Made by a program: the position numbers and the translations under genes. A DNA stretch of 64,000 bases. It comes from Achromobacter insolitus (GTDB taxonomy: Bacteria > Pseudomonadota > Gammaproteobacteria > Burkholderiales > Burkholderiaceae_B). Every line of letters starts with the position of its first letter. The stretch's first letter is position 1. A model generated the notes under the pieces. That model saw only the letters and a list, made by a program, of their open reading frames with translations. It had not been told where the DNA came from and did not search any database. Below are positions 45,761 through 54,777 of the stretch, piece by piece. The stretch spans positions 248,001 through 312,000 of the forward strand of contig NZ_NJIF01000004.1 of assembly GCF_002209555.1 (NCBI RefSeq), written 5' to 3'.

Positions 45761-46651
45761 ATGGCGCCCGCCACGCACGACGCATTGCCCGCACTTGATC
45801 GCTCCGGCGATATCCCGCTGCACGCCCAGGTGGCGACGCTGCTGCGCGGATACATCCGCACGAACAAGCTCGCGGCAGGCGCCGTGCTACCCAGCGAGGC
45901 AGCGCTATGCGAACGCTTCGGCGTGGCGCGCAGCGTGGTCCGGCAGGCGCTCGCGGCCTTGGCTACCGAAGGCCTGATCCAGCGCGAAACCGGCCGCCCC
46001 GCCACCGTGGCGGCGCCCCAGGAACACCGCCGGCTCGTGCAGCGCTCCACCGGCCTGTACGAACAGTTCGCGCAGTCTGGCGTCGCCTTGCAGACGCGCG
46101 TGCTGGCCTTCGCGCGCGCCGAGCCGCCCCCCGACGTGGAGGCCTTTTTCGGCACCACGCGACTGCTGATGCTGGAACGCCTGCGCCACGTGGCCGACGC
46201 CCCGCTGGCCTATGTGCGCACCTGGATCCCCGCCGATGCCGTGCCGGGCTTGCGCGCCGACGACCTGACCGACGCGTCCCTGCATGGCGTGCTGACGCGC
46301 CGCTTCGGCCTGCGCCCTGGCGCCGGCCGCAACCAGATCCGGGCGGTGGCTGCCGACAAGACGCTGGCGGAACTGCTGGACACGCAAACCGGCACGCCCT
46401 TGTTGATGCTGCAGGGCCAGGGCATGGACCAGCATGGTCGGCCGCTGGAATGGTTCACGACCTGGCACCGCGCGGAGCAATTGGTGTTCGACGTCGACGT
46501 CAGCATGGGTCACGAAAGCGTGCAGCCCCGGCTGCAATCGCCCGCCGCGCCCACGGAGTCCTCCCCCGGAGCACACGACCCGCTGGCGCGCGCCGAGGCA
46601 CTGGTGGCGGAGCTTTCCGCCGAACTGGCAAGACTGCGCGCGCAGTCCTGA
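45761..46651 (+). CDS. GntR-family regulator with UTRA domain (HutC subfamily)
   Basis: Regulator of 296 residues. The N-terminal winged helix is PLHAQVATLLRGYIRTNKLA, LPSEAALCERFGVARSVVRQ and GLIQRETGRPATVA. The UTRA ligand domain follows (about 85-250) with MLERLRHVADAPLAYVRTWI. GGAGG precedes ATG 45761. It closes the permease-kinase-dehydrogenase operon and probably acts on the TGTACGTACA repeats upstream of it, with a four-carbon sugar acid or its phosphate as effector. Confidence 0.88.
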   Translation: MAPATHDALPALDRSGDIPLHAQVATLLRGYIRTNKLAAGAVLPSEAALCERFGVARSVVRQALAALATEGLIQRETGRPATVAAPQEHRRLVQRSTGLYEQFAQSGVALQTRVLAFARAEPPPDVEAFFGTTRLLMLERLRHVADAPLAYVRTWIPADAVPGLRADDLTDASLHGVLTRRFGLRPGAGRNQIRAVAADKTLAELLDTQTGTPLLMLQGQGMDQHGRPLEWFTTWHRAEQLVFDVDVSMGHESVQPRLQSPAAPTESSPGAHDPLARAEALVAELSAELARLRAQS

Positions 46652-46700
46652 GGCGCCGGCCCTCGTACTTGGCGCGCCACCAGCTGGCGCCAGCCAGCCC

Positions 46701-47369
46701 TCACCCGAGCAGATTGTCCCGCACGTGCAGCAAATGCCGGCGCACGGCCTCCATGGCCCGCTCGGCATCGCGGTCATGCAGCGCTTCGACAATTTCACGG
46801 TGCTCAACCTGGTAGGCTTCGCGCCGCTCGCGCGTCAGGCTCTTGCGCTTTAACGCGCCCCAGGTTGCTTGCGACCGCGCAGCCGTCATCAGCGCGAATA
46901 CCTTTTCGATAAAGAGATTATGCGTGGCCGTAGCCATCAGCTCATGCAGCTTGGCATCCCAGATTTCGAACGCTTCGAAACCTTCGGCGGCCTCGGCCTG
47001 CGCACAAGCATTCTGCATGGCCGCGAAATCCGCCGGCGTGCCGTGCTGCACCACCAACGCCGCGATGGCCGGCTCCAGCACCAACCGGGCCGCCATCAAT
47101 TCGGCGGGGCTGGTCGATAGCACTTCCGCACGCAGCAACACCTCGGCCTGCGCCAGGGTGGACGGCGGATTGGCGTAGGTTCCGCTACCCACGCGCTGCG
47201 AAATAAGGCCTTCGGTCTTCAGGTCCGCCAACGTACGGCGCACGGTCGAGCGGCTGATGCCGAATTGCTCGCTGAGCGCACGCTCGGTGGGCAAGCGATG
47301 CCCGGCGGGCCAGGCGCCGGATTGCAGGTTCTCAATGATGACCGCGCGCAAGGCGGAAGCTTTGTCCAT
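46701..47369 (-). CDS. GntR-family regulator with FCD domain
   Basis: FadR-type regulator of 222 residues. Helix-turn-helix: LPTERALSEQFGISRSTVRR with LISQRVGSGTY. The FCD ligand domain covers about 75-215 with the metal-site pattern seen in ARLVLEPAIAALV, DAKLHELMATATHN and HREIVEALHDRDAERA. It is divergent from the FAH-family gene and several TTGGTAT boxes lie between them, so it likely controls that gene and itself. Confidence 0.88.
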   Translation of the reverse strand: MDKASALRAVIIENLQSGAWPAGHRLPTERALSEQFGISRSTVRRTLADLKTEGLISQRVGSGTYANPPSTLAQAEVLLRAEVLSTSPAELMAARLVLEPAIAALVVQHGTPADFAAMQNACAQAEAAEGFEAFEIWDAKLHELMATATHNLFIEKVFALMTAARSQATWGALKRKSLTRERREAYQVEHREIVEALHDRDAERAMEAVRRHLLHVRDNLLG

Positions 47370-47401
47370 GGGCGTTCCTTAATGGCTATGCGGGGCGAAT
47401 A

Positions 47402-47524
47402 ATACCAAATCAGACCAATAAAAACGTTCTTTCGCGCAATCCGTCGATAGAAAGCGGGATCATTTTGGTATATCCTCTCCCGAAATTGGGCTGCCAAACA
47501 GGCCCAATTGGTATTTTTTGGTAT
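47402..47524. promoter_or_regulatory. repeated TTGGTAT operator boxes in the GntR/FAH intergenic region
   Basis: TTGGTAT occurs at 47465-47471, 47508-47514 and 47518-47524, and its complement ATACCAA at 47402-47408. The last two are ten bases apart, one helical turn. A further inverted repeat ATTGGGC ... GCCCAAT spans 47485-47508. These are probable binding sites for the FCD-type GntR protein. Confidence 0.55.
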
Positions 47525-47561
47525 CAAACAAAGGCGGCTCCGACCCGCCCAGGGAGCAAGA

Positions 47562-48431
47562 ATGAAGATTGCAGTATTCCGGATCAACGGCGAGCGCTAC
47601 ATCGGCGCAGTCTCCGACGATGGCGGCAGCGTGACCGCCCTGGATTTTCCGCGCGAACTCGCGGCCGCCGGCGCGCTGACGGCCGTGGAATGGCTGGCCG
47701 AAGGCCGCGCCCTTCCGGCCAGGATCGGCTCGTCCTACCGCTGGGACCAGGTGGAACACGAAGCGCCCCTGCCTGCGCAGCGGCGCAACCTGTTCTGCGT
47801 AGGGCGCAACTACCACGCTCATGCCAAGGAGTTGCGCGATTCCGTCTTCAAGGACAACGACGCCAACCCCGAATCCTGGCCCATTGTGTTCACCAAGGTG
47901 CCGCAAACCGTCATCGGTCCATGGGACGACGTGCGCCTGCCTGTGGGCGTGTCCGACAAGATCGATTACGAAGCCGAACTCGCGGTGGTGATTGGCAAGG
48001 GCGGCCGCAATATCTCCCGCGCCGAAGCCATGAGCCACGTCATTGGCTACACCGTGGTCAACGACGTTACGGCGCGCGACGTGCAGATGCGCCACCAGCA
48101 ATGGGACTTGGGCAAGTCCTTCGACACCTTCTGCCCCATGGGCCCCTGGCTGGTGACGGCCGACGAGCTGGACGGCCAGAAGACCCGCGTGCGCTGCTGG
48201 GTCAACGGCGAACTGCGCCAGGACGGCAACACCGAAGACCTGATTTTCGACATCCCCACGCTGATCGAAACCTGCTCGCGCGGCATCACGCTTTATCCGG
48301 GCGACGTCATCGCCACCGGCACGCCGGCGGGCGTGGGCCAGGGCTTGAACCCGCCGCAGTTCCTGAAGCACGGCGACGTGGTGCGCGTGGAGATCGACGG
48401 TATCGGGCACATAGAAAACCGCTTCGTCTAA
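47562..48431 (+). CDS. fumarylacetoacetate hydrolase-family protein
   Basis: Enzyme of 289 residues with the FAH fold, acting as a metal-dependent hydrolase, hydratase or decarboxylase on keto-acids. The family region runs from FCVGRNYHAHAKE to the C-terminus. Metal ligands are in IDYEAELAVVIGKG (two glutamates) and the aspartate of YTVVNDVTARDVQ; LYPGDVIATGTPAGVG is the closing motif. GGGAG precedes ATG 47562. It is followed by a Bug-type binding protein, suggesting catabolism of an imported organic acid. The exact substrate is not evident. Confidence 0.88.
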   Translation: MKIAVFRINGERYIGAVSDDGGSVTALDFPRELAAAGALTAVEWLAEGRALPARIGSSYRWDQVEHEAPLPAQRRNLFCVGRNYHAHAKELRDSVFKDNDANPESWPIVFTKVPQTVIGPWDDVRLPVGVSDKIDYEAELAVVIGKGGRNISRAEAMSHVIGYTVVNDVTARDVQMRHQQWDLGKSFDTFCPMGPWLVTADELDGQKTRVRCWVNGELRQDGNTEDLIFDIPTLIETCSRGITLYPGDVIATGTPAGVGQGLNPPQFLKHGDVVRVEIDGIGHIENRFV

Positions 48432-48564
48432 GCGCAAGCCCCGGAACCTGAACACGGGGCGACGCAACAGAAAAGCCGCCGCCGCGCCCGCGATACGGAT
48501 TGCTGTCCTGGAAAGACAAGGGTAGACGCGGGGCGGCCCGGCGGCCACACACAAGGAGTGAGAC

Positions 48565-49536
48565 ATGAATCTGCGATGCACCCGGGCGGCCGCGGCCGTC
48601 TTGCTGTGGCTGGGAGCCGCGAACGCGCTGGCTGCCGGCTATCCCGAACGTCCCGTGACCATGATCGTGCCCTTCCCGCCCGGCGGTGTCGCGGACACGA
48701 TCGCGCGGCCGCTGGCCCAGGCCATGGGCGATAAGCTTGGTCAGACCGTCGTGATCGAAAACAAGGGCGGCGCTGGCGGCGCCATCGGCATCGGCCAGGC
48801 CGGCCGCGCCAAGCCGGACGGCTACACCCTGCTGATGAGCCTGTCGTCCATTTCCATCCTGCCAGCGGCCGATCGGCTGCTGGAACGCAAGCCGGCCTAT
48901 CAGCTGGATCAGTTCGTGCCCATTGCGCGGATCACGGCCGATCCCACCGTGCTGGTGGTGCGCGCGGATGCACCGTACAAGACGCTGCAGGAATTCATGG
49001 ACGCGGCCAAGAAGCAGTCGGGTAAATTCAGCTACGGGTCTTCGGGCATCTACGGCACCATGCACGTGCCGATGGAAATGCTCCAGAACGCGGCCGGGAT
49101 CAAGATGATGCACGTGCCCTTCACTGGCGCGGGCCCCGCCGTGCAGGCGCTGGTGGGCGGCCAGGTCGACGCCCTGGCTACCGGCCCGTCCAGCGTCATG
49201 CAGCTGATCCAGGCCGGGCGCGTCAAGGCGCTGGCGCACTGGGGCGACGGCAAGCTCGACAGCCTGCCGGACGTGCCGTCCTTCAAGTCGCAGGGCTATG
49301 ACATCAGCTTCGTGCAATGGTCGGGCGTCTTCGCGCTGGCCGGCACGCCGCCCGCCGTCATCGACAAGTTGCGCCAGACGGTCAAGGACATCGCCAACAA
49401 TCCCGACGTCCAGGCGCGCATTGCGGGCACGGGCAGCCCGGTGCTATACCTGGACGCGCCCGCATTCGACGAATATTGGAAGAAGGACTCGGCCTCGCTG
49501 GAGGTTGCGGTCAACCGGATCGGCAAGGTCGAATAG
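48565..49536 (+). CDS. Bug-family tripartite tricarboxylate transporter substrate-binding protein
   Basis: Periplasmic binding protein of 323 residues. The signal peptide (AAAAVLLWLGAANALA) is cut near residue 23; the ligand-binding motifs are IVPFPPGGVADTIARPLAQA and VVIENKGGAGGAIGIGQAG. AAGGAG precedes ATG 48565. A hairpin (GCCCCG/CGGGGC at 48438-48460) lies between it and the FAH gene, so it may have its own promoter. It probably captures the substrate or a relative of the substrate for the FAH enzyme. Confidence 0.9.
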   Translation: MNLRCTRAAAAVLLWLGAANALAAGYPERPVTMIVPFPPGGVADTIARPLAQAMGDKLGQTVVIENKGGAGGAIGIGQAGRAKPDGYTLLMSLSSISILPAADRLLERKPAYQLDQFVPIARITADPTVLVVRADAPYKTLQEFMDAAKKQSGKFSYGSSGIYGTMHVPMEMLQNAAGIKMMHVPFTGAGPAVQALVGGQVDALATGPSSVMQLIQAGRVKALAHWGDGKLDSLPDVPSFKSQGYDISFVQWSGVFALAGTPPAVIDKLRQTVKDIANNPDVQARIAGTGSPVLYLDAPAFDEYWKKDSASLEVAVNRIGKVE

Positions 49537-49543
49537 CCTGGCC

Positions 49544-49568
49544 GCACGCCCCGGAACACGGGGCGTGC
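49544..49568. terminator. hairpin between convergent Bug and acyl-CoA ligase genes
   Basis: GCACGCCCCG and CGGGGCGTGC form a perfect ten-base stem with a five-base loop, eight bases after the Bug stop and before the convergent ligase stop; a short TTTT follows on the plus side at 49574-49577. It is a likely shared transcript end. Confidence 0.6.
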
Positions 49569-49581
49569 ACGCCGTTTTCGA

Positions 49582-51078
49582 TTACACGCGCAGAGCCGCG
49601 GGTGCCAGCTGGCGGGCCAACGCCTTGCGGTCGACCTTGCCCACCGCATTCTCCGGCAGGCGATCGATCCAGAGCACGTCACGCGGCACGTAGATCCGGC
49701 CCAGGCGCGCCAAGACTTCCGCCTGTATGCCGGGCCCGTCCGGTGCGAGGTCCCCCGCGCGCTGCACGAAGATCACGGGCACTTCACCCAGATCCTCGTC
49801 CGGCGCGCCCACCACGCAGCAGGCCGCCACGCCGGGCAGTCCCGTCACCACCCCCTCGATCAACGCCGGCGAAATGTTCTCCCCGCCTCGGATGATCACA
49901 TCCTTAATGCGGCCGGTAATGCTCAGGTAGCCCTGATCATCGAAACGCCCCAGATCGCCCGTGCGCAGCAACTGCGGCGCAAGGGCGTCGGCGTTGTCCA
50001 CTCCCAGATATCCCAGCATCAGGCTGTCGCCTTCGATGCAGATCTCGCCTTCTCCGCCTGGCGCGGCCTGCGTGCCGTCCGGCAGCCGCAAGGTAACGCT
50101 CTGGCCGGCCAGCACCGTGCCCACTGAACCGACGCGCCGCGCTGCGGGGGGATTCATGGTCGATGTGCAGGTAGCTTCCGACAAGCCATACGACACCACC
50201 AGCGGGCAGCCCAGGAAGGCTTCGATGCGCCGATGCAGCGCTTCGGTGATCGGCGCCGAGCCGCAACGCGCAAAGCGCAACGCCGCCAGGCTGGACGGAT
50301 CGAATTCCAGCTCCAACATGCGCGCATACATGGTGGGCACGCCCGTGATGATGGTGGGCCGGAACGCCTGCAGCAAACCCGGCATGTCTTCCGCCCGGAA
50401 CCGGCCCGCCAGCGCTACGCAGGCACCGGCCAGCAGCGGCGTGAAAATCTGATTATTGAGCGCATTGGTGTGATGCAGCGGCATAACGTGCAGCAGTCGG
50501 TCCTGCGGCGTCAAACCCGTGTGCGCGAGCACCCCGCGCGCATTGTTTGCCAACCCGCGATGGCTGAGCAGCACGCCTTTGGGATTGCCTGTGCTTCCCG
50601 ACGTGAATAACAGCAGGCCCGCGTCGCCGGGCTCCGCCTCGCCGGCGCCCGTCCAATCCAGCGGCCCTTGCGCCACGCCTGCGGCGTCCAACAAACATTG
50701 CTGCGCCAGGCCGCTGGCCCGGGCCGTCGTGGCATTGGACTCGTCATGCAACACCCAGTCCAGCCCCACCGCCGCCACGCGCCGGGCGGTTTCCGCATCC
50801 GATAGCCGCGGCTCCAGCGGACACGGACATGCGCCCGCCGCCATCACGCCCAGAATGGCCAGCACCTGGCTTTGCGAGCGTTCCATCGCGATGGCCACGC
50901 GGCTGCCGCGCGCCACGCCAACGGCGCGCAGGCCGCCGGCGATGCATCCAACCGCGCGGTACAGGTCGGCATACGTCAGCACGCCCTGCGCAGTCGCAAT
51001 GGCAGGCTGCACGGCCCATTGCGGCTGGCTCCACAGGCGCGCAAAAGCGGCCACCAACGTGGCATCGGCGATCGTCAT
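49582..51078 (-). CDS. acyl-CoA ligase (class I adenylate-forming enzyme)
   Basis: CoA ligase of 498 residues, last gene of a five-gene minus-strand cluster. The P-loop is LLFTSGSTGNPKGVLLSHRG, the adenylate site is VVSYGLSEATCTS, and the hinge/catalytic motifs are LLRTGDLGRFDDQGYLSITG, KDVIIRGGENISP and the C-terminal lysine in ENAVGKVDRKAL. It would activate a carboxylic acid to its CoA thioester as entry to the pathway. The substrate cannot be told; the moderate size fits aromatic, medium-chain or branched acids. Confidence 0.88.
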   Translation of the reverse strand: MTIADATLVAAFARLWSQPQWAVQPAIATAQGVLTYADLYRAVGCIAGGLRAVGVARGSRVAIAMERSQSQVLAILGVMAAGACPCPLEPRLSDAETARRVAAVGLDWVLHDESNATTARASGLAQQCLLDAAGVAQGPLDWTGAGEAEPGDAGLLLFTSGSTGNPKGVLLSHRGLANNARGVLAHTGLTPQDRLLHVMPLHHTNALNNQIFTPLLAGACVALAGRFRAEDMPGLLQAFRPTIITGVPTMYARMLELEFDPSSLAALRFARCGSAPITEALHRRIEAFLGCPLVVSYGLSEATCTSTMNPPAARRVGSVGTVLAGQSVTLRLPDGTQAAPGGEGEICIEGDSLMLGYLGVDNADALAPQLLRTGDLGRFDDQGYLSITGRIKDVIIRGGENISPALIEGVVTGLPGVAACCVVGAPDEDLGEVPVIFVQRAGDLAPDGPGIQAEVLARLGRIYVPRDVLWIDRLPENAVGKVDRKALARQLAPAALRV

Positions 51079-51087
51079 CCTGGCCTC

Positions 51088-51822
51088 CTAGCGCAGCACG
51101 ACGGCGGCGTCGCGTTCGAACTGTCCGTCAGGATCCAGTTCGCGCAGCGCGCGCGCTTCAGCGGTCGAGGGCAGCGCGGACGGCTCGGCGCCCGTGGCGT
51201 CGAATTCGAATCCCGTGCGCTCACGCACTTCGGACAGGCTGGATTCCGGATGCCAGGACTGCAAGGCCAGGCGCCCGTTGCGCTTGACGAATACGGCGAT
51301 CGGCGTGACCACGCCGTGGAATCCGCCCCAGGAGGTCATGAAGTCCAGCTTGGGCACGAAGGTGCGGCGCGAGTGCTCCGTGCGCCAAGTGCAGGCGCGC
51401 CTGGCGGTAGGCAGCATCACTGCGCCGCCCCCGCCCCCCGGCAGGCGCACCTTGGGTTCATGCCAGTCGCCAATGCAGGAATTGTTGGCGCAGCCTTCCC
51501 CATCGATCTGGGCCGCGCCAAGGAAGGTCAGGTCCATGCGGCCGCGCGTGCACAGGTCGTAGAAATCCTCGTTCGAGAAGATCGAGGCCGTGTGCTCGGC
51601 CAGCACCGGATCGGAACTGGAGATCGGCACGTGCGAGGGCCGCGGATTCACGCCGCCAGCCACGTTGATGTAGACGAAGTCCCAGTCATACGCGCGCTTG
51701 GCCAGCAGGCAGGCCAGCATGGGCATGGTGGAATTCACGCCGCTGAAGGTGATTTCGTCCGGACGGATAAACCGCGCCAGATTGGTGACGATGTACGAAA
51801 ATCCCGACCATTGCTCAGCCAT
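51088..51822 (-). CDS. CoA-transferase-like protein, beta subunit
   Basis: A 244-residue subunit of the family I CoA-transferase fold (glutaconate CoA-transferase beta type). Matches include the IGDWHEPKVRLPGGGG stretch and FVPKLDFMTSWGG. The segment around the expected catalytic glutamate (VESG in Acidaminococcus GctB) reads VYINVAGGVNP, without glutamate. That loss is a known feature of IpdB-type ring-opening hydrolase subunits, so a true transferase reaction is doubtful. GGAGG precedes ATG 51822, which overlaps the alpha subunit gene by eight bases. Confidence 0.8.
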   Translation of the reverse strand: MAEQWSGFSYIVTNLARFIRPDEITFSGVNSTMPMLACLLAKRAYDWDFVYINVAGGVNPRPSHVPISSSDPVLAEHTASIFSNEDFYDLCTRGRMDLTFLGAAQIDGEGCANNSCIGDWHEPKVRLPGGGGGAVMLPTARRACTWRTEHSRRTFVPKLDFMTSWGGFHGVVTPIAVFVKRNGRLALQSWHPESSLSEVRERTGFEFDATGAEPSALPSTAEARALRELDPDGQFERDAAVVLR

Positions 51823-52648
51823 GCTGCACCTCCCGTGCTTCCGGCGCCGCGGCCATGTGCGCCTGAAGATCGCCTTGCTTGTCCATGTATGCCTCCACCG
51901 CTGGATAGTCGATGGCGTAGTCCGGCCAGCAGGACCCGGGCCAGGCGCCTTGCGGCGCCACGGCAAATGCCTGCACCATGAAGAACGGCACCAGCGTGGA
52001 TTCCGGATTGGCCTCGAACACCGCGCTGTCGACGACCTTCTCGGCCACCACCAGCACACTGCCCGCCGCGCGCGACATGATGCGGTCCCAGTGCGCGGTG
52101 CCGTGCACGCGCACATTGCCCAGCGCGTCCACTTCCGACGCATGAATCACGGCAAAGTCGGGGCGGATCGCCGGCACTACCCAGGTCTGCTGGCCGCTGC
52201 CATAGGGATCGTCCAGGCATTTCCAGCCATTGAGCTCGGGCAGGCCACTGCCATGCAGGCCGCCGCAAGGCTGGAACGGCACACCAAAGGCGGCTGCCCG
52301 CAGCCCGGCCGTCAGGCTCGCGCAGGCATGTTCTTCCAGTTCGATCTCGTGACGCTCCACGGCCTTGCGGTACCACGGCGCCAGGCCGAAGTTCCCTTCC
52401 ATGGCGACGATGCCCGCGCGCACGCGGCGCAGCGCGCCGGCGCGGCACAGGATGTCCACGTCGTAGCCAGGCGACTGCTTGACCAGCTCCAGGTCGCGCC
52501 GCCCCTGCCGGATCAGCTCGCGCACGAAGGCGAATGGTCCGCGGTGCAGGAAGCTGCCGCCCAATGCAATCGATGCGCCGTTGGGCACCAGCGCGGCCAG
52601 CTCGGCCAGGGTGCACTGCTTGTTCTTCTGATTGAAACCCGATGCCAT
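51815..52648 (-). CDS. CoA-transferase-like protein, alpha subunit
   Basis: A 277-residue alpha subunit partner. The family segments are IALGGSFLHRGPFAFVRELI, VKQSPGYDVDILCRAGALRR and VIHASEVDALGNVRVHGT. A glutamate-rich patch EIELEEH lies at 101-107; in Mycobacterium IpdA a glutamate at position 105 is catalytic, so this pair may belong to the IpdAB group of ring-opening enzymes. Alignment is needed to confirm. AAGGAG precedes ATG 52648. Confidence 0.8.
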   Translation of the reverse strand: MASGFNQKNKQCTLAELAALVPNGASIALGGSFLHRGPFAFVRELIRQGRRDLELVKQSPGYDVDILCRAGALRRVRAGIVAMEGNFGLAPWYRKAVERHEIELEEHACASLTAGLRAAAFGVPFQPCGGLHGSGLPELNGWKCLDDPYGSGQQTWVVPAIRPDFAVIHASEVDALGNVRVHGTAHWDRIMSRAAGSVLVVAEKVVDSAVFEANPESTLVPFFMVQAFAVAPQGAWPGSCWPDYAIDYPAVEAYMDKQGDLQAHMAAAPEAREVQHG

Positions 52649-52679
52649 GATGTCTCCTTGCCTGCTTGTTCTTGTGCGC

Positions 52680-53402
52680 CTAGCGCGCCTGCAGATACGC
52701 CGCCACCCGGTCCTTGAGGCCCGGCTCGGCGGCGGAGCGCACCAGGCGGGCAAGATCGGTGTCGGGCGTTTCCGCCGACAGCGCCGCGTATAGCTGGACG
52801 CGGCTGGCGCAGCTGAGCGCGGACGCGGCGTCCAGCGCCTCGCGCTCAATGTCCGGCCAGTCCTGCGCCGCAACGATGCGGCTGGCGAAGCCGTCACGCA
52901 ACGCCTCTTCCGCGCTGAACGTGGCTGCCTGCTCCAGCACCGCGCGCGCACGCTCCGCCCCAACCAGTGCCGCATAACGTCGCGTGCCCAGCACCAGGCC
53001 GAATTTGAGCCCGGGCATGCGGAACGTGGCGTCCGGCGCGCTGACGCGCCATTTGCAGGCGCCAAACAAATCCACGCCCGCGCCGAAGTTGCGGCCATGG
53101 GCCAGCGCCAGCGTCAGGCACGGCGACGCCGCCAGCCGTTGCAGCAGTGTCTCGATGCGCACGAAACGCAGCAGCAGATCGCCCTCGCTCTGTTCCTGCC
53201 AAGCGCCGAAGTCGAAACCCGCGCTGAAGTTCTTGCCTTCGCCCTTGAGCACGATGAGCTTGGCGCCGCCGGCCTCGGCCTCGTCCAGCGCGGCAATCAG
53301 CGCTTCCACCAGTTCGGCCGACAAGGCGTTCATCTTGTCGGGCCGCGCCAGCGTCAGCACATGCGCCGCGCCTTGCCTGTCGATGCGCAGGACGCCGCTC
53401 AT
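52680..53402 (-). CDS. crotonase-fold protein lacking both usual catalytic glutamates
   Basis: Enoyl-CoA hydratase/isomerase family member of 240 residues. The oxyanion-hole segments are present (KNFSAGFDFGAW and GRNFGAGVD). Where hydratases have glutamates, this protein has aspartate at 111 (GAGVDLFGA) and glycine at 131 (MPGLKFGLVLG). Standard hydration is therefore unlikely; isomerase, hydrolase or C-C cleavage chemistry is more plausible. It overlaps the CaiB-type gene by four bases and precedes the alpha subunit gene. Confidence 0.85.
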   Translation of the reverse strand: MSGVLRIDRQGAAHVLTLARPDKMNALSAELVEALIAALDEAEAGGAKLIVLKGEGKNFSAGFDFGAWQEQSEGDLLLRFVRIETLLQRLAASPCLTLALAHGRNFGAGVDLFGACKWRVSAPDATFRMPGLKFGLVLGTRRYAALVGAERARAVLEQAATFSAEEALRDGFASRIVAAQDWPDIEREALDAASALSCASRVQLYAALSAETPDTDLARLVRSAAEPGLKDRVAAYLQAR

Positions 53403-54568
53403 GCAGTCGTCTCCTTGCGGGCCGCGCGCAGCGCGCCCAGCACTTCGTCATTGTGTTCGCCCAATGCGGGCGGACGACGGCGCAAGGCCGTAGTCTGTCC
53501 GTCGAAGCGCACGGGCAACCCGAAAGTACGGGTGCGCACGCCGTTGGGCAGCTCCACGGGCTGCACCCAGCCCATGTGCTCCACCTGCGGATCGGCCAGC
53601 ACTTCGGAATAGGTGTTGATGGGCGCGCATGGCACTCCGGCCGCGCGGAACCGCGCCAGCCAGGCCTGGGCGTCCTCCGCCTCGAAGATCGCCTCCAGGA
53701 TCTCGCGCAGGGCCGTCTGGTTGCGCGCGCGGGCGCTGGTATCGGTAAAGCGCGGATCAGTCAGCAGATCTTCCCGGCCCACTGTCGCGCATACGCCCTT
53801 CCACAACGCCTGGTTGCCCGCGGCCATGCCAAAGTACCCCCCCTTGCAGCGGAAGGCCTGGTAAGGCGCATTGCGCGGATGTGCCGATCCCAGCTTGACC
53901 GGATCCTTGCCGCTGCCAAAGAACTCCGAGGTCTGCAAGGCAGCGATGCCCAGCGTGGCGCCCAGCATGGGGACGTCGATATGCGTGCCTTGTCCGTCGG
54001 CCTGGGCCGCCCGCAAGGCGGACGCGATGGCGAACGCGCCGTACAGGCCCGCCGAAAAGTCCGCCAACGGAACGCCGCACTTCACGGGTTCGCCCCCGGC
54101 CTCACCGGTCACGCTCATGATGCCGCTCATCGCCTGGATGGTCAGGTCGAAGCCGCCCTCCTGCGAGCGCGGACCAGACTGGCCATAGGCCGAGATCGAG
54201 CAATAGACCAGTCTGGGATTGGCCTCGCGCAGTTGCGCGTATCCCAGCCCGAGGCGATCCATCACGCCCGGCCGGTTGTTTTCGATCAGCACGTCGACGG
54301 AAAGCGCGAGCTCGCGCGCCAGGGCCAGGTCGCCGGGGTCCTTGAGGTTCAACGTCACCGAACGCTTGTTGCGGTTCAGCGACGCGAAGTTCTCGCTATA
54401 GCCCTCGGAAATGGGCGGCCAGCTGCGCAGCGTATCCCCGCCTTCGGGGTTTTCGACCTTGATCACGTCGGCGCCCATGTCCGCCAACAACATGCCGCAA
54501 AAAGGTCCCGCCGCGACATTGCAAATCTCCAGCACCGTAATGCCGGCCAGTGCCGAACTGGGTGTCAT
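53399..54568 (-). CDS. CaiB/BaiF family III CoA-transferase
   Basis: CoA-transferase of 389 residues that moves CoA between acyl groups. The N-terminal GITVLEICNVAAGPFCGMLL and ADMGADVIKVENPEGGD motifs and SLNRNKRSVTLNLKDP are diagnostic; the catalytic aspartate is probably residue 141 in EGGFDLTIQAMSG. ATG 54568 follows GAGAGG and is preferred to an ATG nine codons earlier. First gene of the minus-strand CoA cluster; a half operator (AATATTTAGGA) lies about 26 bases upstream. Confidence 0.9.
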   Translation of the reverse strand: MTPSSALAGITVLEICNVAAGPFCGMLLADMGADVIKVENPEGGDTLRSWPPISEGYSENFASLNRNKRSVTLNLKDPGDLALARELALSVDVLIENNRPGVMDRLGLGYAQLREANPRLVYCSISAYGQSGPRSQEGGFDLTIQAMSGIMSVTGEAGGEPVKCGVPLADFSAGLYGAFAIASALRAAQADGQGTHIDVPMLGATLGIAALQTSEFFGSGKDPVKLGSAHPRNAPYQAFRCKGGYFGMAAGNQALWKGVCATVGREDLLTDPRFTDTSARARNQTALREILEAIFEAEDAQAWLARFRAAGVPCAPINTYSEVLADPQVEHMGWVQPVELPNGVRTRTFGLPVRFDGQTTALRRRPPALGEHNDEVLGALRAARKETTA

Positions 54569-54593
54569 GTCTGACCTCTCGTTATGAAAATTC

Positions 54594-54604
54594 AATATTT
54601 AGGA
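54594..54604. promoter_or_regulatory. half-site of the IclR-cluster palindrome
   Basis: AATATTTAGGA matches the right part of the full palindrome at 58147-58161 at all 11 positions; the left arm has diverged. It is 26 bases before the CaiB-type gene start. Confidence 0.45.
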
Positions 54605-54777
54605 TGAATAAAACATTATAAAAGCACGCCTTGAAGGCTGGCATCATTCACCGCACGCCTGCTGCAAGCGCATGAATTCCGGCGCCATTCCTAGTGCAAT
54701 CCCTATGTAGCGCGCTTAATTGTTGACCAGCATATCACCGTGTGGAATTCTAAGTAAACCATTTATTGATACACGAG

